Below are positions 25,627 through 35,571 of a stretch of DNA of 64,000 nucleotides, piece by piece. Position numbers and translations under genes: made by a program. Positions within the stretch are counted from its first letter, which is position 1. Every line of letters begins with the position of its first letter. Under the pieces are notes generated by a model. That model did not search any database and was not told the DNA's origin. It worked only from the letters and a program-made list of their open reading frames with translations. This DNA comes from Ktedonobacteraceae bacterium (GTDB lineage Bacteria; Chloroflexota; Ktedonobacteria; Ktedonobacterales; Ktedonobacteraceae): assembly GCA_035653615.1 (NCBI GenBank), contig DASRBN010000003.1, positions 147,931 to 211,930 on the forward strand, given 5' to 3'.

Positions 25627-27018
25627 TTATTGCTTGCCCAATGCGGCAAGCACTTCGGCGGCGGCCCGCTGACCCGATTGTATCGCGCCGTCCATGTAGC
25701 CATTCCAGGCCGTTGCCGTCTCCGTCCCGGCCCAGTGCAGCCGCCCGATAGGCAATCGCAGGGCCTGCCCGTATAACGACCAGACCCCGGTTGGCATATA
25801 CCCGGCATAGCAGCCCCGCGTATACTCTTCCTCAGCCCAGTTCTGCTCGACATACTCATATGGTTGGCCCGCCTTCTCGCCGAAGTAGCGTACAAGGCAT
25901 TCCAACACCGCATTCCGGCGCTCCTCCAGGCTCTTTTGTCCCCAGATGCGGCCCTCATCGCCCTCAATAAAGCCCAAAAGCACGCCAGGGGTGCCACTTT
26001 CCGGCGAGTTATCAAAGGTAATACGGATGATGCCGCTATCGCTGGTAACCTGCCCGGTCAGTCCCTCATCGCGCCAGAAAGGAGTCTCATAGAGGCAATG
26101 TACCTTGATCACCGTTCCCATGGGCATGCGCTGCGTCAGTTGATCGCGTAGAGCCGGAAGCGGCGGACTGTAGCGCAGGCGACCGGCCAGGGTTGGCGGA
26201 ATAGCCACGATTGCGTGCTGTGCCTCTACCGTCATGAGATGGCTTTCGACGCACACTCCATCATCACTATGGTAAATAGCAGATACAGGCGTTTCCAATA
26301 CGAGGCGCGGGCCGAAAGCTTCCGCGACCCGATTGGCTATCAACTGCGCCCCGCCCGAAAAGCGGCTTTCCTGGGCTCCTCTTGCCACGCTTACCAGCGC
26401 ATTGAGGCTGCCGCCCGAATGAACATAGAAGAGGAAGTGCAGCAGGGAGAGGTCACGCGGTTCTGCCGAGAAAACGGCCTGTATTGCCAGCCTTAGCAGG
26501 CTGCGTGCTCCCTCGGACGCAATATTGGCCTCCATCCAGGTAGCAACCGTTTGTGCGTCTAATGAAGCGGCATCCGGCGCCATCCAGGGCGCATCCAATG
26601 GCACTTCAGCCGCCATCAGGTTGAGATCGAGCATCTTTTCGACGGTTTCCATTGTGACAAGGGGATCAGTGGTGGGAATGACTCCCGAATAGATGGTGCG
26701 CTGTCCGTTGCGATATTCGATGTTTTCGCCGGAATCATATGTGCGGAATGTAGATACGCCGACCTCTGCGGCCAGGGCTGCGAGACGGTCCTGGTTTGGC
26801 CCGATCCACTGCGCGCCCAGGTCCAGCATAGTGCCATCGCTGGCAGGTCGGCTATAAACCCGGCCTCCCACGCGATCGCGCGCTTCGAGTATCACGACAT
26901 CGATACCGGCTGCAACGAGTGTACGCGCAGCTGAGAGGCCTGCCAGACCCGCTCCGATCACTACGACATCAGTACGATACGTGCCATCATGACGAGGTTG
27001 CAATGGGGAGATACTCAT
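25627..27018 (-). CDS. Flavin amine oxidase (FAD-dependent monoamine oxidase family)
   Basis: A 463-residue flavoprotein. DVVVIGAGLAGLSAARTL and ILEARDRVGGRVYS form the FAD-binding start, LDLGAQWIGPNQ follows, and the C-terminal WAGTETATAWNGYMDGAIQSG closes the FAD site. The family oxidises primary or secondary amines to imines with release of H2O2. The substrate cannot be predicted. ATG 27018 has AAAGG six bases upstream. It is co-directional with the SCP2 gene, 22 bases apart. Confidence 0.87.
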   Translation of the reverse strand: MSISPLQPRHDGTYRTDVVVIGAGLAGLSAARTLVAAGIDVVILEARDRVGGRVYSRPASDGTMLDLGAQWIGPNQDRLAALAAEVGVSTFRTYDSGENIEYRNGQRTIYSGVIPTTDPLVTMETVEKMLDLNLMAAEVPLDAPWMAPDAASLDAQTVATWMEANIASEGARSLLRLAIQAVFSAEPRDLSLLHFLFYVHSGGSLNALVSVARGAQESRFSGGAQLIANRVAEAFGPRLVLETPVSAIYHSDDGVCVESHLMTVEAQHAIVAIPPTLAGRLRYSPPLPALRDQLTQRMPMGTVIKVHCLYETPFWRDEGLTGQVTSDSGIIRITFDNSPESGTPGVLLGFIEGDEGRIWGQKSLEERRNAVLECLVRYFGEKAGQPYEYVEQNWAEEEYTRGCYAGYMPTGVWSLYGQALRLPIGRLHWAGTETATAWNGYMDGAIQSGQRAAAEVLAALGKQ

Positions 27019-27061
27019 AGCTAGCCTTTCTCTTTACGATTTTTACGAAATTATATGATTA

Positions 27062-27084
27062 CGGGGGCCGATTCATCGGCCTCT
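27062..27084. repeat. Family B fragment
   Basis: GGGGGCCGATTCATCGGCCTC is the palindromic end of the family B unit without the rest. It lies in the divergent region upstream of the amine oxidase. Confidence 0.6.
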
Positions 27085-27294
27085 GTGCATCGCTAGATTA
27101 TTTTGTCAAACTCCATCACCGGTGCCGGAGAGAAGTATAATGAGATTTGATCAGGTCGTCAAGCAAAATACTAGCCTCGCCCCTTGCTCATCCGTTAAAA
27201 TGAGTAGACAATCGTTGTTTGCTAGCCTGGGTGGGTTCGGAAAATGGAAAGGACAGCAACCGGCTTGCCCATAGCACTATATAAGGAGTATTTC

Positions 27295-29499
27295 ATGCCT
27301 GCCGAGATCAAAGTAGCACCCCCCGGAATTACCATCAGCCAGGGTCGCATCTTCATGGTGACCGATCAGCGTGGCGAGATCGATCCAGAGACCGACGCTG
27401 GCGTTTATGCCATTGATACGCGCTTCATATGCGGGTATCACCTCTATATTAACCGGCAACCATGGGTGCTGGTGAACTCTGGTCAGCAGGCTTTCTACGC
27501 CTCACGCGTCTACCTGACGAATCCGAAGCTCAGTTTCGAAGATGGCGATATCGAGGCGAATACCATCGGTTTAACGATTGATCGCACGGTTGAAGAGGGC
27601 ATCCATGAAGATTTTTATATCGTGAATTACGCGGGCAAGCGGCTGCGCCTCTTCTTCCAGATGGAACTGCTCGCGGACTTTGCGGATATTTTTGAGGTCA
27701 AGTCAAAACGTATCATAGAACGCGGCAGAATCCGCACGCACTGGAATCAGCACAATTACCGGTTGTCTACTTCCTACGATCATGAGGATTTCCATCGCGC
27801 CGTGATCTATTCAATCCCCACGCCCAGCGTGCCGATTGAGTATGCCAACGGGCGCATCATCTTCGAAATTGAACTGGAACCCAACCAGGAATGGCATACA
27901 TGCGGCGACATTATCCTTGAACATGGTCAGCACGTGCGTACACCAGCCCACGCTCACCGCCGGCACAATGCCCCGCTTTCGGTAGATAATCCCGAGCCGG
28001 CGACAGAAATGCTGAGCTTTCTCGACCAGCGCCAGATGCACTGGTTAACGACCAGTCCAGGACTGGAAACGCCCAATGATCATGTGTACCGCATGTATCG
28101 CCAGGCGGTCGAAGACATGGGCGCCTTGCGCATCTATGACCTGGATGTTTCTCAGGAGGAATGGGTACCGGCGGCAGGCGTGCCCTGGTTTGTCACGCTT
28201 TTCGGGCGCGATAGTTTGATCGTTTCGCTGCAAACCATGAGTGTCTCAACGGGCTTTGCGCGGGGTGCGCTCGAGCGGCTGTCGGAGTACCAGGCCAGCG
28301 ACCGCGATGATTATCGCGATGCGCAGCCGGGCAAGATACTACATGAAATCCGCTTTGGCGAACTGGCGCACTTCCATCGTATTCCTCATACACCCTACTA
28401 TGGCACTGCCGATGCAACCATCCTCTACCTGATCGCGCTTTCGGAAACCTATCGCTGGACGGGCGATGTCCAACTACTCAAGCAGTTTCGCAAAGTGGCC
28501 GAGGGCTGCCTGGACTGGATCGACCGCTACGGCGATTTAGACGGAGACGGCTTCCAGGAATACAAAACCTATTCGCCGCTTGGTTACGAAAATGTTGGTT
28601 GGAAGGATGCCTGGGACTCAGTTGTCTATGCTGATGGCACGCAGGTGAAGCAGCCAAAGGGATTGTGCGAACTACAAGGCTACGTCTATGATGCCAAAGT
28701 GCGCATGGCCGAAATCTTCGACGTACTCGGCGATCACGAGCAGGCCCAGGCGCTGCTTACCCAGGCCGCAACCCTGAAGCAAAAATTTAATGAGGTATTC
28801 TGGATGGAGGATCAAGGCTGTTACGCCTATGGACTCGATCCAGAGAAGAAACTGATTACCTCTATCGCTTCCAACGTGGGTCACTGCCTGTGGAGCGGCA
28901 TCGCCGACCAGGACAAGGGGGAACGCACGGCGCGGCGGCTTCTGCAAGAAGATATGTGGAGCGGCTGGGGCATTCGCACGATCTCCAGCAGGAATCCCGC
29001 CTACAATCCCTTTTCTTACCATCTCGGCTCGGTCTGGCCGCACGATAACAGCATCATCGCCGCCGGCTTTAAACGTTACGGGCTGGCGGACGAGGCAAAC
29101 TTTGTCATTCGCGGCATCTTCGACGCGGCGCGGCGTTTCGAGTCCTATCGCCTGCCGGAAATTTTCGCGGGCATCCGGCGTAAAGGTGCTGAGGATTTTC
29201 CCGCGCTCTATCCCCCAGGCGCGAATATCCCACAGGCATGGGCATCGGGCAGCATTTTCGAGATGTTGCGCACCATCCTGGGCCTGCGTGCCGATGCGCC
29301 ACACAAGCGACTCTATGTCAAACCGACGCTGCCGCCATGGCTCTCCGAACTGCAATTGCAGCGCCTGGTCGTTGGTCCCTGTACCTTCACCCTGCACTTC
29401 TGGCGCGAGGGAGAACGCTCGCGCTGGGAGGTAGTGAATATGCTGCTCAATCCCGGCGTTCCCCAGGAGGAGACGATTCAGGTCGTGGATGAGCCATAG
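27295..29499 (+). CDS. Amylo-alpha-1,6-glucosidase / glycogen-debranching-type enzyme
   Basis: A 734-residue enzyme. The N-terminal beta-rich domain (about 1-230; RIFMVTDQRGEIDPETDAG, FYIVNYAGKRLRLF) matches the glycogen-debranching N-terminal domain. The C-terminal (alpha/alpha)6 domain has AGVPWFVTLFGRDSLI, HEIRFGELAHF, TPYYGTADATILYLIAL, LGYENVGWKDAWDSV and FSYHLGSVWPHDNSIIAAG. It should hydrolyse alpha-1,6 branches of a glycogen-like glucan or a related disaccharide. Start ATG 27295 follows AAGGAG by seven bases, better than ATG 27244. No other glycogen gene is adjacent. It is convergent with the reductase gene at 29512. Confidence 0.85.
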   Translation: MPAEIKVAPPGITISQGRIFMVTDQRGEIDPETDAGVYAIDTRFICGYHLYINRQPWVLVNSGQQAFYASRVYLTNPKLSFEDGDIEANTIGLTIDRTVEEGIHEDFYIVNYAGKRLRLFFQMELLADFADIFEVKSKRIIERGRIRTHWNQHNYRLSTSYDHEDFHRAVIYSIPTPSVPIEYANGRIIFEIELEPNQEWHTCGDIILEHGQHVRTPAHAHRRHNAPLSVDNPEPATEMLSFLDQRQMHWLTTSPGLETPNDHVYRMYRQAVEDMGALRIYDLDVSQEEWVPAAGVPWFVTLFGRDSLIVSLQTMSVSTGFARGALERLSEYQASDRDDYRDAQPGKILHEIRFGELAHFHRIPHTPYYGTADATILYLIALSETYRWTGDVQLLKQFRKVAEGCLDWIDRYGDLDGDGFQEYKTYSPLGYENVGWKDAWDSVVYADGTQVKQPKGLCELQGYVYDAKVRMAEIFDVLGDHEQAQALLTQAATLKQKFNEVFWMEDQGCYAYGLDPEKKLITSIASNVGHCLWSGIADQDKGERTARRLLQEDMWSGWGIRTISSRNPAYNPFSYHLGSVWPHDNSIIAAGFKRYGLADEANFVIRGIFDAARRFESYRLPEIFAGIRRKGAEDFPALYPPGANIPQAWASGSIFEMLRTILGLRADAPHKRLYVKPTLPPWLSELQLQRLVVGPCTFTLHFWREGERSRWEVVNMLLNPGVPQEETIQVVDEP

Positions 29500-29511
29500 G
29501 CAGTAGTTCCC

Positions 29512-30900
29512 TTACTCGATCATCCCAAACAAATTATTCAACGACTCCGCCAGCGTTGGATGGGCGAAGATGGCCTCGCGCAGGGTGGTGTAGGGAACTT
29601 TGCCCAGCATGGCGATTTCTAGCATGGCCATGATCTCGCCGCCCTCGATGCCGAGGATGGCGCAGCCGAGAATCTGGTTGTTGTCAGCGTCTACGATGGC
29701 CTTCATGAAGCCACGGGATTCGTCTACTTCCAGGGCGCGGGCTACGTAGTCCATAGGCATCTTTGCTACTTTGATGTTGCGACCGGACGCTCTGGCCTCG
29801 GTCTCGCTCAGGCCGACACGCCCAAGCTGGGGATCGATGAAGACGGTGTAGGGTACCAGGCGGTCGCGAATGCTGGCGTTACCGTGTTCAAGCAGGTTGG
29901 TGCGGATGATGCGGAAATCGTCGTAGGAGATGTGCGTGAAGGCCGGTCCGCCTTTGATATCGCCCAGGGCGTAGATGCCGGGGACGCTGGTCTCCAGGCG
30001 GTCGTTTGTCAGGATGTAGCCGCGTTTATCAACCTGAATGCCGGTGGCGGGCAGGTTGAGCCAGTCGGTGTTGGGGACGCGCCCGGCGGCCATGAGCAGG
30101 TGAGAGCCGTTGAGGACGCGCTCGCCTTCGGGTCCCTGCACGGTCAATGCAATGTGCCCATCAGAGGTTTTTTCTACGCTCACCGGCTTCGTTTGCAGCA
30201 GGATTCCCAGGCCGTCCTCGCGCAGGATGTTCGCGACTGCCTCGGCCACGTCGGGGTCCTCGCGCGTGAGCAGGTTCGCGCCACGCTGCACGATAGTTAC
30301 CGCGCTGCCGAAGCGGCGGAACATTTGCCCAAATTCCAGTCCGACGTAGCCGCCGCCGATGATGAGCAGGTGTTCGGGGACCGTGTCAAGCTCCATAATC
30401 GTCGTCGAATTGAGTGTTGGCACGTTTTCCACGCCCTTGATGTCCGGCTCTGCCGGCCTATCACCGGCATTGATGAAGATGGTACCGGCGCTCAATTGCC
30501 GCACTTCTCCGCTGTTCAGGCGCACTTCCAACTCTTTGGGGCCGGTAAAATGTGCCTCACCCATTAAGAGGTCATCGCCTGCGGTGCTTTCGATACGGCG
30601 CTCGCTGCCGGAACGGAAGCTATTAACGATGTCACGCTTGCGCTGGCGTACTTTAGCCATGTCGATGGTAATGGGGCCGGTATGGACGCCATAATCGGCG
30701 CCTCTACGCGCTAAATATGCTACTCGAGCGCTGGCGACCATGGTTTTGGTGGGCGTGCATCCCTCGTTGATACAGGTGCCGCCTACGTGGGTACGCTCGA
30801 TGATGGCCGTTTTCCACCCGGCTTTTGCCAGCGCAGTGGAAAGCGGGCCGCCTGCCTGTCCCGCGCCGATGATGATTGCGTCGTATGTTGATATTGCCAT
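29512..30900 (-). CDS. Pyridine nucleotide-disulfide oxidoreductase, mercuric-reductase-like
   Basis: A 462-residue class I flavoprotein disulfide reductase. It has [21 protein letters not shown] (FAD), the redox pair in [31 protein letters not shown] (NAD), [14 protein letters not shown] (FAD) and the active-site HPTLAESL near the C-terminus. The family includes dihydrolipoamide dehydrogenase and MerA; the C-terminal Cys pair of MerA is absent and no lipoyl enzymes are nearby, so the substrate is open. Start ATG 30900 has AAGGAG nine bases upstream. The segment [11 protein letters not shown] is coded by DNA resembling repeat B/C ends (near 30690-30710). Confidence 0.85.
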   Translation of the reverse strand: MAISTYDAIIIGAGQAGGPLSTALAKAGWKTAIIERTHVGGTCINEGCTPTKTMVASARVAYLARRGADYGVHTGPITIDMAKVRQRKRDIVNSFRSGSERRIESTAGDDLLMGEAHFTGPKELEVRLNSGEVRQLSAGTIFINAGDRPAEPDIKGVENVPTLNSTTIMELDTVPEHLLIIGGGYVGLEFGQMFRRFGSAVTIVQRGANLLTREDPDVAEAVANILREDGLGILLQTKPVSVEKTSDGHIALTVQGPEGERVLNGSHLLMAAGRVPNTDWLNLPATGIQVDKRGYILTNDRLETSVPGIYALGDIKGGPAFTHISYDDFRIIRTNLLEHGNASIRDRLVPYTVFIDPQLGRVGLSETEARASGRNIKVAKMPMDYVARALEVDESRGFMKAIVDADNNQILGCAILGIEGGEIMAMLEIAMLGKVPYTTLREAIFAHPTLAESLNNLFGMIE

Positions 30901-31294
30901 GTGCTGTTTCTCCTTTTGTTTTGTGCGCATGTATGTGCGTATTATATCTTGTTCTGGGATGGGCTACTATGTATACGTTGCTGGCGATTCTCCAGAAGTT
31001 GGCGAGGGATTCTTCGCTGCGCTCAGAATGACATGCTCGCACCATGTCATTCTGAGCGCAGCGAAGAATCCCTCACCACAGTATGAGTAATCATCAGATA
31101 CGCTGCCCCGGTTAAGGTTGTGTTTTGTGCTGGTACCATAGTCCTACGCCTGAACTAAGAGCGTTGACCGAGAAAAATCGAGCGAGTAAAGTTCTATTAA
31201 GTGTTATGGACATTCGACATGCTCCTTATCGTCTGTGGACGGATAGGCGCGGGTCATATTATTTCGATGCAACCTGATGGATTGGGGACTTTGT
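30901..31294. other. 394-bp intergenic region with family A palindrome
   Basis: Between the divergent reductase and CHAP genes, the family A palindrome at 31004-31074 dominates. Frames crossing it are repeat translations. No small gene was found. Confidence 0.6.
31004..31074. repeat. Family A palindrome, perfect 32-bp arms
   Basis: Arms 31004-31035 and 31043-31074 are perfectly complementary (GAGGGATTCTTCGC outermost), with a 7-base loop CTCGCAC. Confidence 0.9.
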
Positions 31295-32245
31295 ATGTCG
31301 TCTTTTGAAGATCGTCAAAGTAGCGTTACCAACGAATTGCCGTTTCTGGGGCAGGTAAGCCAGGACCCTCCCGTGGAGCAGTTGCCTTTTCCCAATAGTA
31401 GCCCGTTTACTGTGAGAAAGACACGGCTCCTGGATTTCACGCCTCCTCCCACAACGACAGGCCCGTTGGGGGCCTCTACGTCTTCTCCTGGCGTGACAGG
31501 AGTATTACCGGAAGTCCAGACGGGTGCATTGCCCACTCCATTTCCTCGCAGCACCACCACGTCGTTACGCCAGCCGGTTGTCATTCGCGGCGATACCAAA
31601 AAAAGCAAACCTGCTCACCCGCCAAAGGCCCGCCGCTGGGTAATCAGCGCCGCCGTCTCATTTCTCATGCTGATGATTACGCTGGGAACAGCCATGGCCG
31701 TATCCCCTGCCGGTAATGAAGGCGCCCGCGGCTTTAACCCGATCCAGATTGTAGGCAATATGTTTGGGGGCAACAGCAGCAATCCAAGCCTGGTAGCGCA
31801 GCAAGCAGCAACTGCCACAGCCATTACAAAGCAGGGCGGTAGTTATAATCCCCCACAAGGTGGCGGCCAGTATTTTGGTGGTGGAGGGTCTGGTGGTCCC
31901 AACCGCTTTGGCTTTGGTGAGTGTACATATTGGGCCAATATGCGCTATCACGCGCTAACCGGTTACTGGGTGCCATGGTCGGGCGATGCCTGGGCGTGGG
32001 CCAATGGCGCCAGGGCGTATGGTTGGGTTGTTTCGTCGACGCCCAAAGTTCCCTCGATCATCGTATTGCAGCCAGGCGTGCAGGGCGCGGGCTATCTCGG
32101 GCACGTGGCCGTCGTGGAGAAGATTAACCCGGATGGCAGCGTCTACACCAGTAATTATAACTGGTACAATGGCGGTGGTTGGGATATTTTGTCGTACTAT
32201 ACCTTCTATCCTGGACCCGGCGTCAGCTTTGTGTGGCACTCGTGA
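31295..32245 (+). CDS. Membrane-anchored CHAP-domain amidase/endopeptidase
   Basis: A 316-residue protein. A Pro/Ser/Thr-rich cytoplasmic part is followed by one membrane segment (WVISAAVSFLMLMITLGTAMAV, trimmed here as about residues 116-136), a Gly/Asn/Gln-rich linker and a C-terminal CHAP domain. The nucleophile Cys is in FGFGECTYWANMRY and the His in AGYLGHVAVVEKI; SVYTSNYNWYNGG ends the fold. CHAP enzymes cut peptidoglycan amide bonds, so this is a probable cell-wall hydrolase. Start ATG 31295 follows TTGGGGAC; ATG 31277 is possible. A strong terminator follows the stop. Confidence 0.85.
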   Translation: MSSFEDRQSSVTNELPFLGQVSQDPPVEQLPFPNSSPFTVRKTRLLDFTPPPTTTGPLGASTSSPGVTGVLPEVQTGALPTPFPRSTTTSLRQPVVIRGDTKKSKPAHPPKARRWVISAAVSFLMLMITLGTAMAVSPAGNEGARGFNPIQIVGNMFGGNSSNPSLVAQQAATATAITKQGGSYNPPQGGGQYFGGGGSGGPNRFGFGECTYWANMRYHALTGYWVPWSGDAWAWANGARAYGWVVSSTPKVPSIIVLQPGVQGAGYLGHVAVVEKINPDGSVYTSNYNWYNGGGWDILSYYTFYPGPGVSFVWHS

Positions 32246-32260
32246 CGCTACGTTGGTAGC

Positions 32261-32297
32261 GCGCTCTGCCGTACTAATGGCAGAGCGCTTTGTATTT
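32261..32297 (+). terminator. Rho-independent terminator after the CHAP gene
   Basis: Perfect 10-bp stem GCGCTCTGCC / GGCAGAGCGC with an 8-base loop, followed by TTTGTATTT. Confidence 0.88.
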
Positions 32298-32452
32298 CGC
32301 ACTGGTTTCTGGGTGCTTCAGGCAATACACAGCCATTTTTCATATATATTCATTGATTTATATATTAGATTAATTCCTGTGCTTGTTAGTTAGTGTTAGA
32401 ATCAAGATAGAATAGTTATATAGGATAAGTTCTCATTGCAGGGTTACTATGA

Positions 32453-32653
32453 ATCTACCTGACCGTTGTAAAGGATGAAGCTATATTTGAGAGGGCTATA
32501 GCTGTAATCCTGGTTATATGGGCAGAAGGAAAGAGATTACGGGTTGCTTCGGGGGAAGCTCCTGATTGGCTCTGGATGGAACTCAACAAATACATAGCAG
32601 GGCTTTCGATCTTCGCATGGGTTTTTGGAATAATCTATTTTTTGGCGTCATAA
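32453..32653 (+). pseudogene. Possible remnant of a small membrane protein
   Basis: An open frame without a usual start codon encodes about 66 residues. It has a hydrophobic AIAVILVIWA segment, a charged middle (EGKRLRVASGEAPDWLW) and a terminal hydrophobic YIAGLSIFAWVFGIIYFLA helix. ATG 32449 in the neighbouring frame ends after nine codons, so one frameshift could join it to this frame. It lies just upstream of the COG2187 kinase gene. Support is composition only. Confidence 0.25.
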
Positions 32654-32685
32654 TAGGGTGATATTTCTGGGCAGGGGAGAATAAT

Positions 32686-33864
32686 ATGGGCATTTTGCAT
32701 GCATACAGTCCTTCACGTATTACGTCGGCACTTAAATCCTCTACAGTGCCTTCTACCTCTGGACTCCCAGCTAACCCTACCTATTACAAAATTGATAATG
32801 TGCGAAAAGCAGAAAACGCTACTTTATTTTTCACACGTGATCCTGAAAACAATCACGTAGTGATGAAAATACTGAACAACTACAAAGATATTCGCTATAG
32901 CCTTGAGACTGCCGAGAAACGCCAACGTTGTCAACTTGATGCCTTACGGTGGAACAAAAAATTCACGAAAGATGTCTATCTTGGATTGGCTCAAGTCGCA
33001 GACCCTAAAGAAAGAAAACTCATTTGTGCTGGAGAAATTCTCGAGGATCCAACTCTAGAAGAGCTTGAGCCAGGTGCTGAATACGCTTTACTGATGAAGG
33101 AGTTGCCAAGAGGGAGACGCCTGGATACTCTACTGAGGCGAGACAATATATTATCTAGTAAATATTATGCATCGGTTCTTGCCCGCTATATGGCAGCCAT
33201 ACACCGCATTGATGATAAAGATGAGAAAGTAGTGCCTGGTGCTGGTGGAAGAGGAAAGTGGGGGAGTGTCGAACAACTGAGGGAAAAGCTACAACATAAC
33301 TTTGCTTTCGTTGATTCGCCACCAACGGATGATAAGGCCATTTTGCAGAGCGTCGCCTTTAAAGCTCTTCGAGATTTTAACGGTGTTCTCAAGGCCAGAT
33401 TGCTGCCAGTCTTCGCAGAAGACAAGTATCAAAAATATTTTGATGGCCGGGTGAATGAGGGGCGTATCCGACGTTGTCATGGAGATCTGAAAGCGCGTAA
33501 TATCTGGATTATGCCTTATGAGGCACAGCGCAATGAGCAGCCCTGGGAGAGGGTGAAAGCCTTAGATGCTGTAGATTTTAATCCGATGTACAGCACGATA
33601 GATATTCTTAGCGATTTTGCCATGCTCGTCGTTGATGTCGATGTGCGTTCCAACGCAGAAGTGGCGAACAGCATGCTTGAGGATTACCTGCACCTGACGA
33701 ATCAGAAAAGCGTGCTGGCACGCTTTGTCTTGAACTATTACATCGTGGAAAAAGCCTTTATCGGCGCCATCGTGAATATCCTCTATGACGAGAAGCCAGA
33801 CTTAGGGTTGGCTTATTTGAGGGTGGCAGAAAGACGTCTCGAAGATGTGAAATTGGGCAAGTAG
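32686..33864 (+). CDS. COG2187-type aminoglycoside-phosphotransferase-fold kinase
   Basis: A 392-residue APH-fold protein. ETAEKRQRCQLDALRWNKKF and DVYLGLAQVADP match the N-terminal part of COG2187 proteins. RRCHGDLKARNIWI is the catalytic loop (HGDLK-x-x-N), and LDAVDFNPMYSTIDILSDFAML holds the metal-binding Asp segment. The family is usually fused to, or paired with, a P-loop kinase; here the P-loop half is missing, and a P-loop kinase of that type sits 24 kb away at 57884. Phosphate acceptor unknown. It is convergent with the ATPase gene at 33904. Codon use looks more AT-rich than in the neighbours. Confidence 0.75.
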   Translation: MGILHAYSPSRITSALKSSTVPSTSGLPANPTYYKIDNVRKAENATLFFTRDPENNHVVMKILNNYKDIRYSLETAEKRQRCQLDALRWNKKFTKDVYLGLAQVADPKERKLICAGEILEDPTLEELEPGAEYALLMKELPRGRRLDTLLRRDNILSSKYYASVLARYMAAIHRIDDKDEKVVPGAGGRGKWGSVEQLREKLQHNFAFVDSPPTDDKAILQSVAFKALRDFNGVLKARLLPVFAEDKYQKYFDGRVNEGRIRRCHGDLKARNIWIMPYEAQRNEQPWERVKALDAVDFNPMYSTIDILSDFAMLVVDVDVRSNAEVANSMLEDYLHLTNQKSVLARFVLNYYIVEKAFIGAIVNILYDEKPDLGLAYLRVAERRLEDVKLGK

Positions 33865-33903
33865 TTACCGTCCCTATAGTAAATCGCCTTCGTTATGTGT
33901 CTC

Positions 33904-35547
33904 TCACTCCAACGTGAACCAATCTGGATGATTGAGGGTATAGATTCCCCCATAGTGATTTTCAATGATTTCTTCGCCTGCGCATTCTTTTAACTTCTTT
34001 CGCAGGTGAAAGAGACGCTGGGTAAACGTTGTATGTCCAATAGGCTTGCCCCAGACATTCGTGATAAGTTGCTCTTCTGTGCAGTGTTGAGCATGTTCAA
34101 GCAGGGTTTTCATTAAGCGAAACTCCGTTTCGGTGAGCGGGAGATGTTTCTCGCTCTCATGAGATTGCCTGATAATAAGTCCGCTCCCACGCGCCGGTAA
34201 TGAGGGTTGAACAGGAGCTGAAGTTGAGGTCAGGGCCCGTTCTTTGACCTTTTGCAGCAGATAATTGCTTAAGATAGCGCCCGGAAAGTGGACGGGTTGG
34301 AACAGACCGGAGCGAACAACTCCCTCGTTATAAAGTATATAGCGGAGTTGTTGACTATGTTGATGCCACTCATCAAGACTCATTGTTTCATCAGCCTGCT
34401 TCTGGGCTGCCCTATGGATAAAGTCATAAAAGTCGCGTCGTGTTTCCGGGGTGCTTTTGTCTAATGCCTCCTGCAGCCTTTGCCAGAAGTGAGCAAGAAA
34501 GATGCTCAACCGCTCCCGGGTGTATTCGTTAATTGTGTCCTGATCCCTGCTTTTCAACTCTGTCCATTTGCCATATTGGGAGGCATATTGTTGTTTGTAA
34601 CGAAATGTACGCAAGCAATACTGGTGAAGGAGATACGGATGCGTCCCGGCCTGTTCAAGTATCCATTGTTGCTCCGCATCTGTGAAAATGCAGCTTTCAC
34701 CTGCCGCGCGAAACGTTTTTGCCCAGTTCGTTCCAAAAGACTCCGGATGTTGTGCGACCAGCTTTTGCGCATCTTCCCAGGTAAAAATTTGTAAGGTGGT
34801 GGTGGCAAAACGGGCCAGGTCCGCTGATACTTGTTTGAATTGATCTTCCAGACTTGGACGTGGAAGGCTCTGGGTTGAGAGAAGCACGCCAAAATTGTTG
34901 AATTCATCGATCAGGTCAACGAGCATGCGCAGCGCCCCGCACTGATCAAGTAGGGTCAGCCCGCGGTTCTGGTGCGCTCGCACACCCTCTCCAGATAGTT
35001 CCAGATCGTGTTTGCCCACATATTCGAGGGTATCGATTACGAGGAAGAAACGTGCGAAAGGGGTCTCCTGGCGTTTGTCGCGTAAAAACTGATTGATACC
35101 CCGCAAAAGCTCGGAAAACTTTTTGCCATCCGCTTCACATGGAGCATTGACCGCTAGTAGTCCAATGGCACACTGCCTGGCAAAAGCCAGAAGCAGGTCA
35201 TCTTTGCGCTCGATCTCTTCGAGAGGTGACAGTTCAACAGGGATGAAATGGAAATCGTCAAACTTCCATTGGTCACGCAGGTCTGCCAATTCATCGCGCC
35301 AGGACCATTCACTTTGAGGTGGACGCGCTAAATAGCGCAGCAGGGTGGATTTGCCGATTTGCGATGCTCCCGTCATGAGAATGGCGCTCTGCACGCCTGT
35401 TACAATATCTATGATATCACTCCTTCGGCCAGAAACATGCCCGGTAATGATTTCAGAGGTATCGGTGGTTTTCTCAGTGGGAGATTCCAGCAGGCTTTGT
35501 GTTGCAAGCCTGCTGAAAGGATTGGGTAGCGCTGACCAGTACAACAT
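33904..35547 (-). CDS. AAA/STAND-like ATPase with C-terminal OmpR-type winged helix
   Basis: A 547-residue protein. It opens with NPFSRLATQ and a GRRSDI segment. The Walker A motif MTGASQIGKSTLLRYL sits at about residues 58-73 and a Walker B-like RFFLVIDTLEYVG follows. The C-terminal ~85 residues (LPLTETEFRLMKTLLEHA, FTQRLFHLRKKLKEC, YGGIYTLNHP) form an OmpR/PhoB-type winged helix. It is probably a nucleotide-gated DNA-binding regulator. The N-terminal ATPase and C-terminal DNA-binding order is unlike response regulators, and no receiver domain is present. Start ATG 35547 has GAGGAG seven bases upstream. It lies 24 bases after the RelA-like/STAND gene, so the two are very likely one operon. 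Confidence 0.8.
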   Translation of the reverse strand: MLYWSALPNPFSRLATQSLLESPTEKTTDTSEIITGHVSGRRSDIIDIVTGVQSAILMTGASQIGKSTLLRYLARPPQSEWSWRDELADLRDQWKFDDFHFIPVELSPLEEIERKDDLLLAFARQCAIGLLAVNAPCEADGKKFSELLRGINQFLRDKRQETPFARFFLVIDTLEYVGKHDLELSGEGVRAHQNRGLTLLDQCGALRMLVDLIDEFNNFGVLLSTQSLPRPSLEDQFKQVSADLARFATTTLQIFTWEDAQKLVAQHPESFGTNWAKTFRAAGESCIFTDAEQQWILEQAGTHPYLLHQYCLRTFRYKQQYASQYGKWTELKSRDQDTINEYTRERLSIFLAHFWQRLQEALDKSTPETRRDFYDFIHRAAQKQADETMSLDEWHQHSQQLRYILYNEGVVRSGLFQPVHFPGAILSNYLLQKVKERALTSTSAPVQPSLPARGSGLIIRQSHESEKHLPLTETEFRLMKTLLEHAQHCTEEQLITNVWGKPIGHTTFTQRLFHLRKKLKECAGEEIIENHYGGIYTLNHPDWFTLE

Positions 35548-35571
35548 ACAAGTACTCCTCAATAGATGGTT

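Noticed and set aside
25605..26015. N-terminal extension of the SCP2 protein to 255 residues
   Set aside because: It overlaps the amine oxidase gene in another frame, and the perfect AGGAGG before ATG 25604 fixes the start.
28672..29397. 241-codon minus-strand frame inside the debranching-type gene
   Set aside because: It is antisense to a conserved enzyme domain with recognised motifs and has no family of its own.
30740..31090. Plus-strand frames of 116 and 61 codons upstream of the CHAP gene
   Set aside because: They run antisense to the reductase N-terminus and through the family A palindrome; no family or ribosome-binding site.
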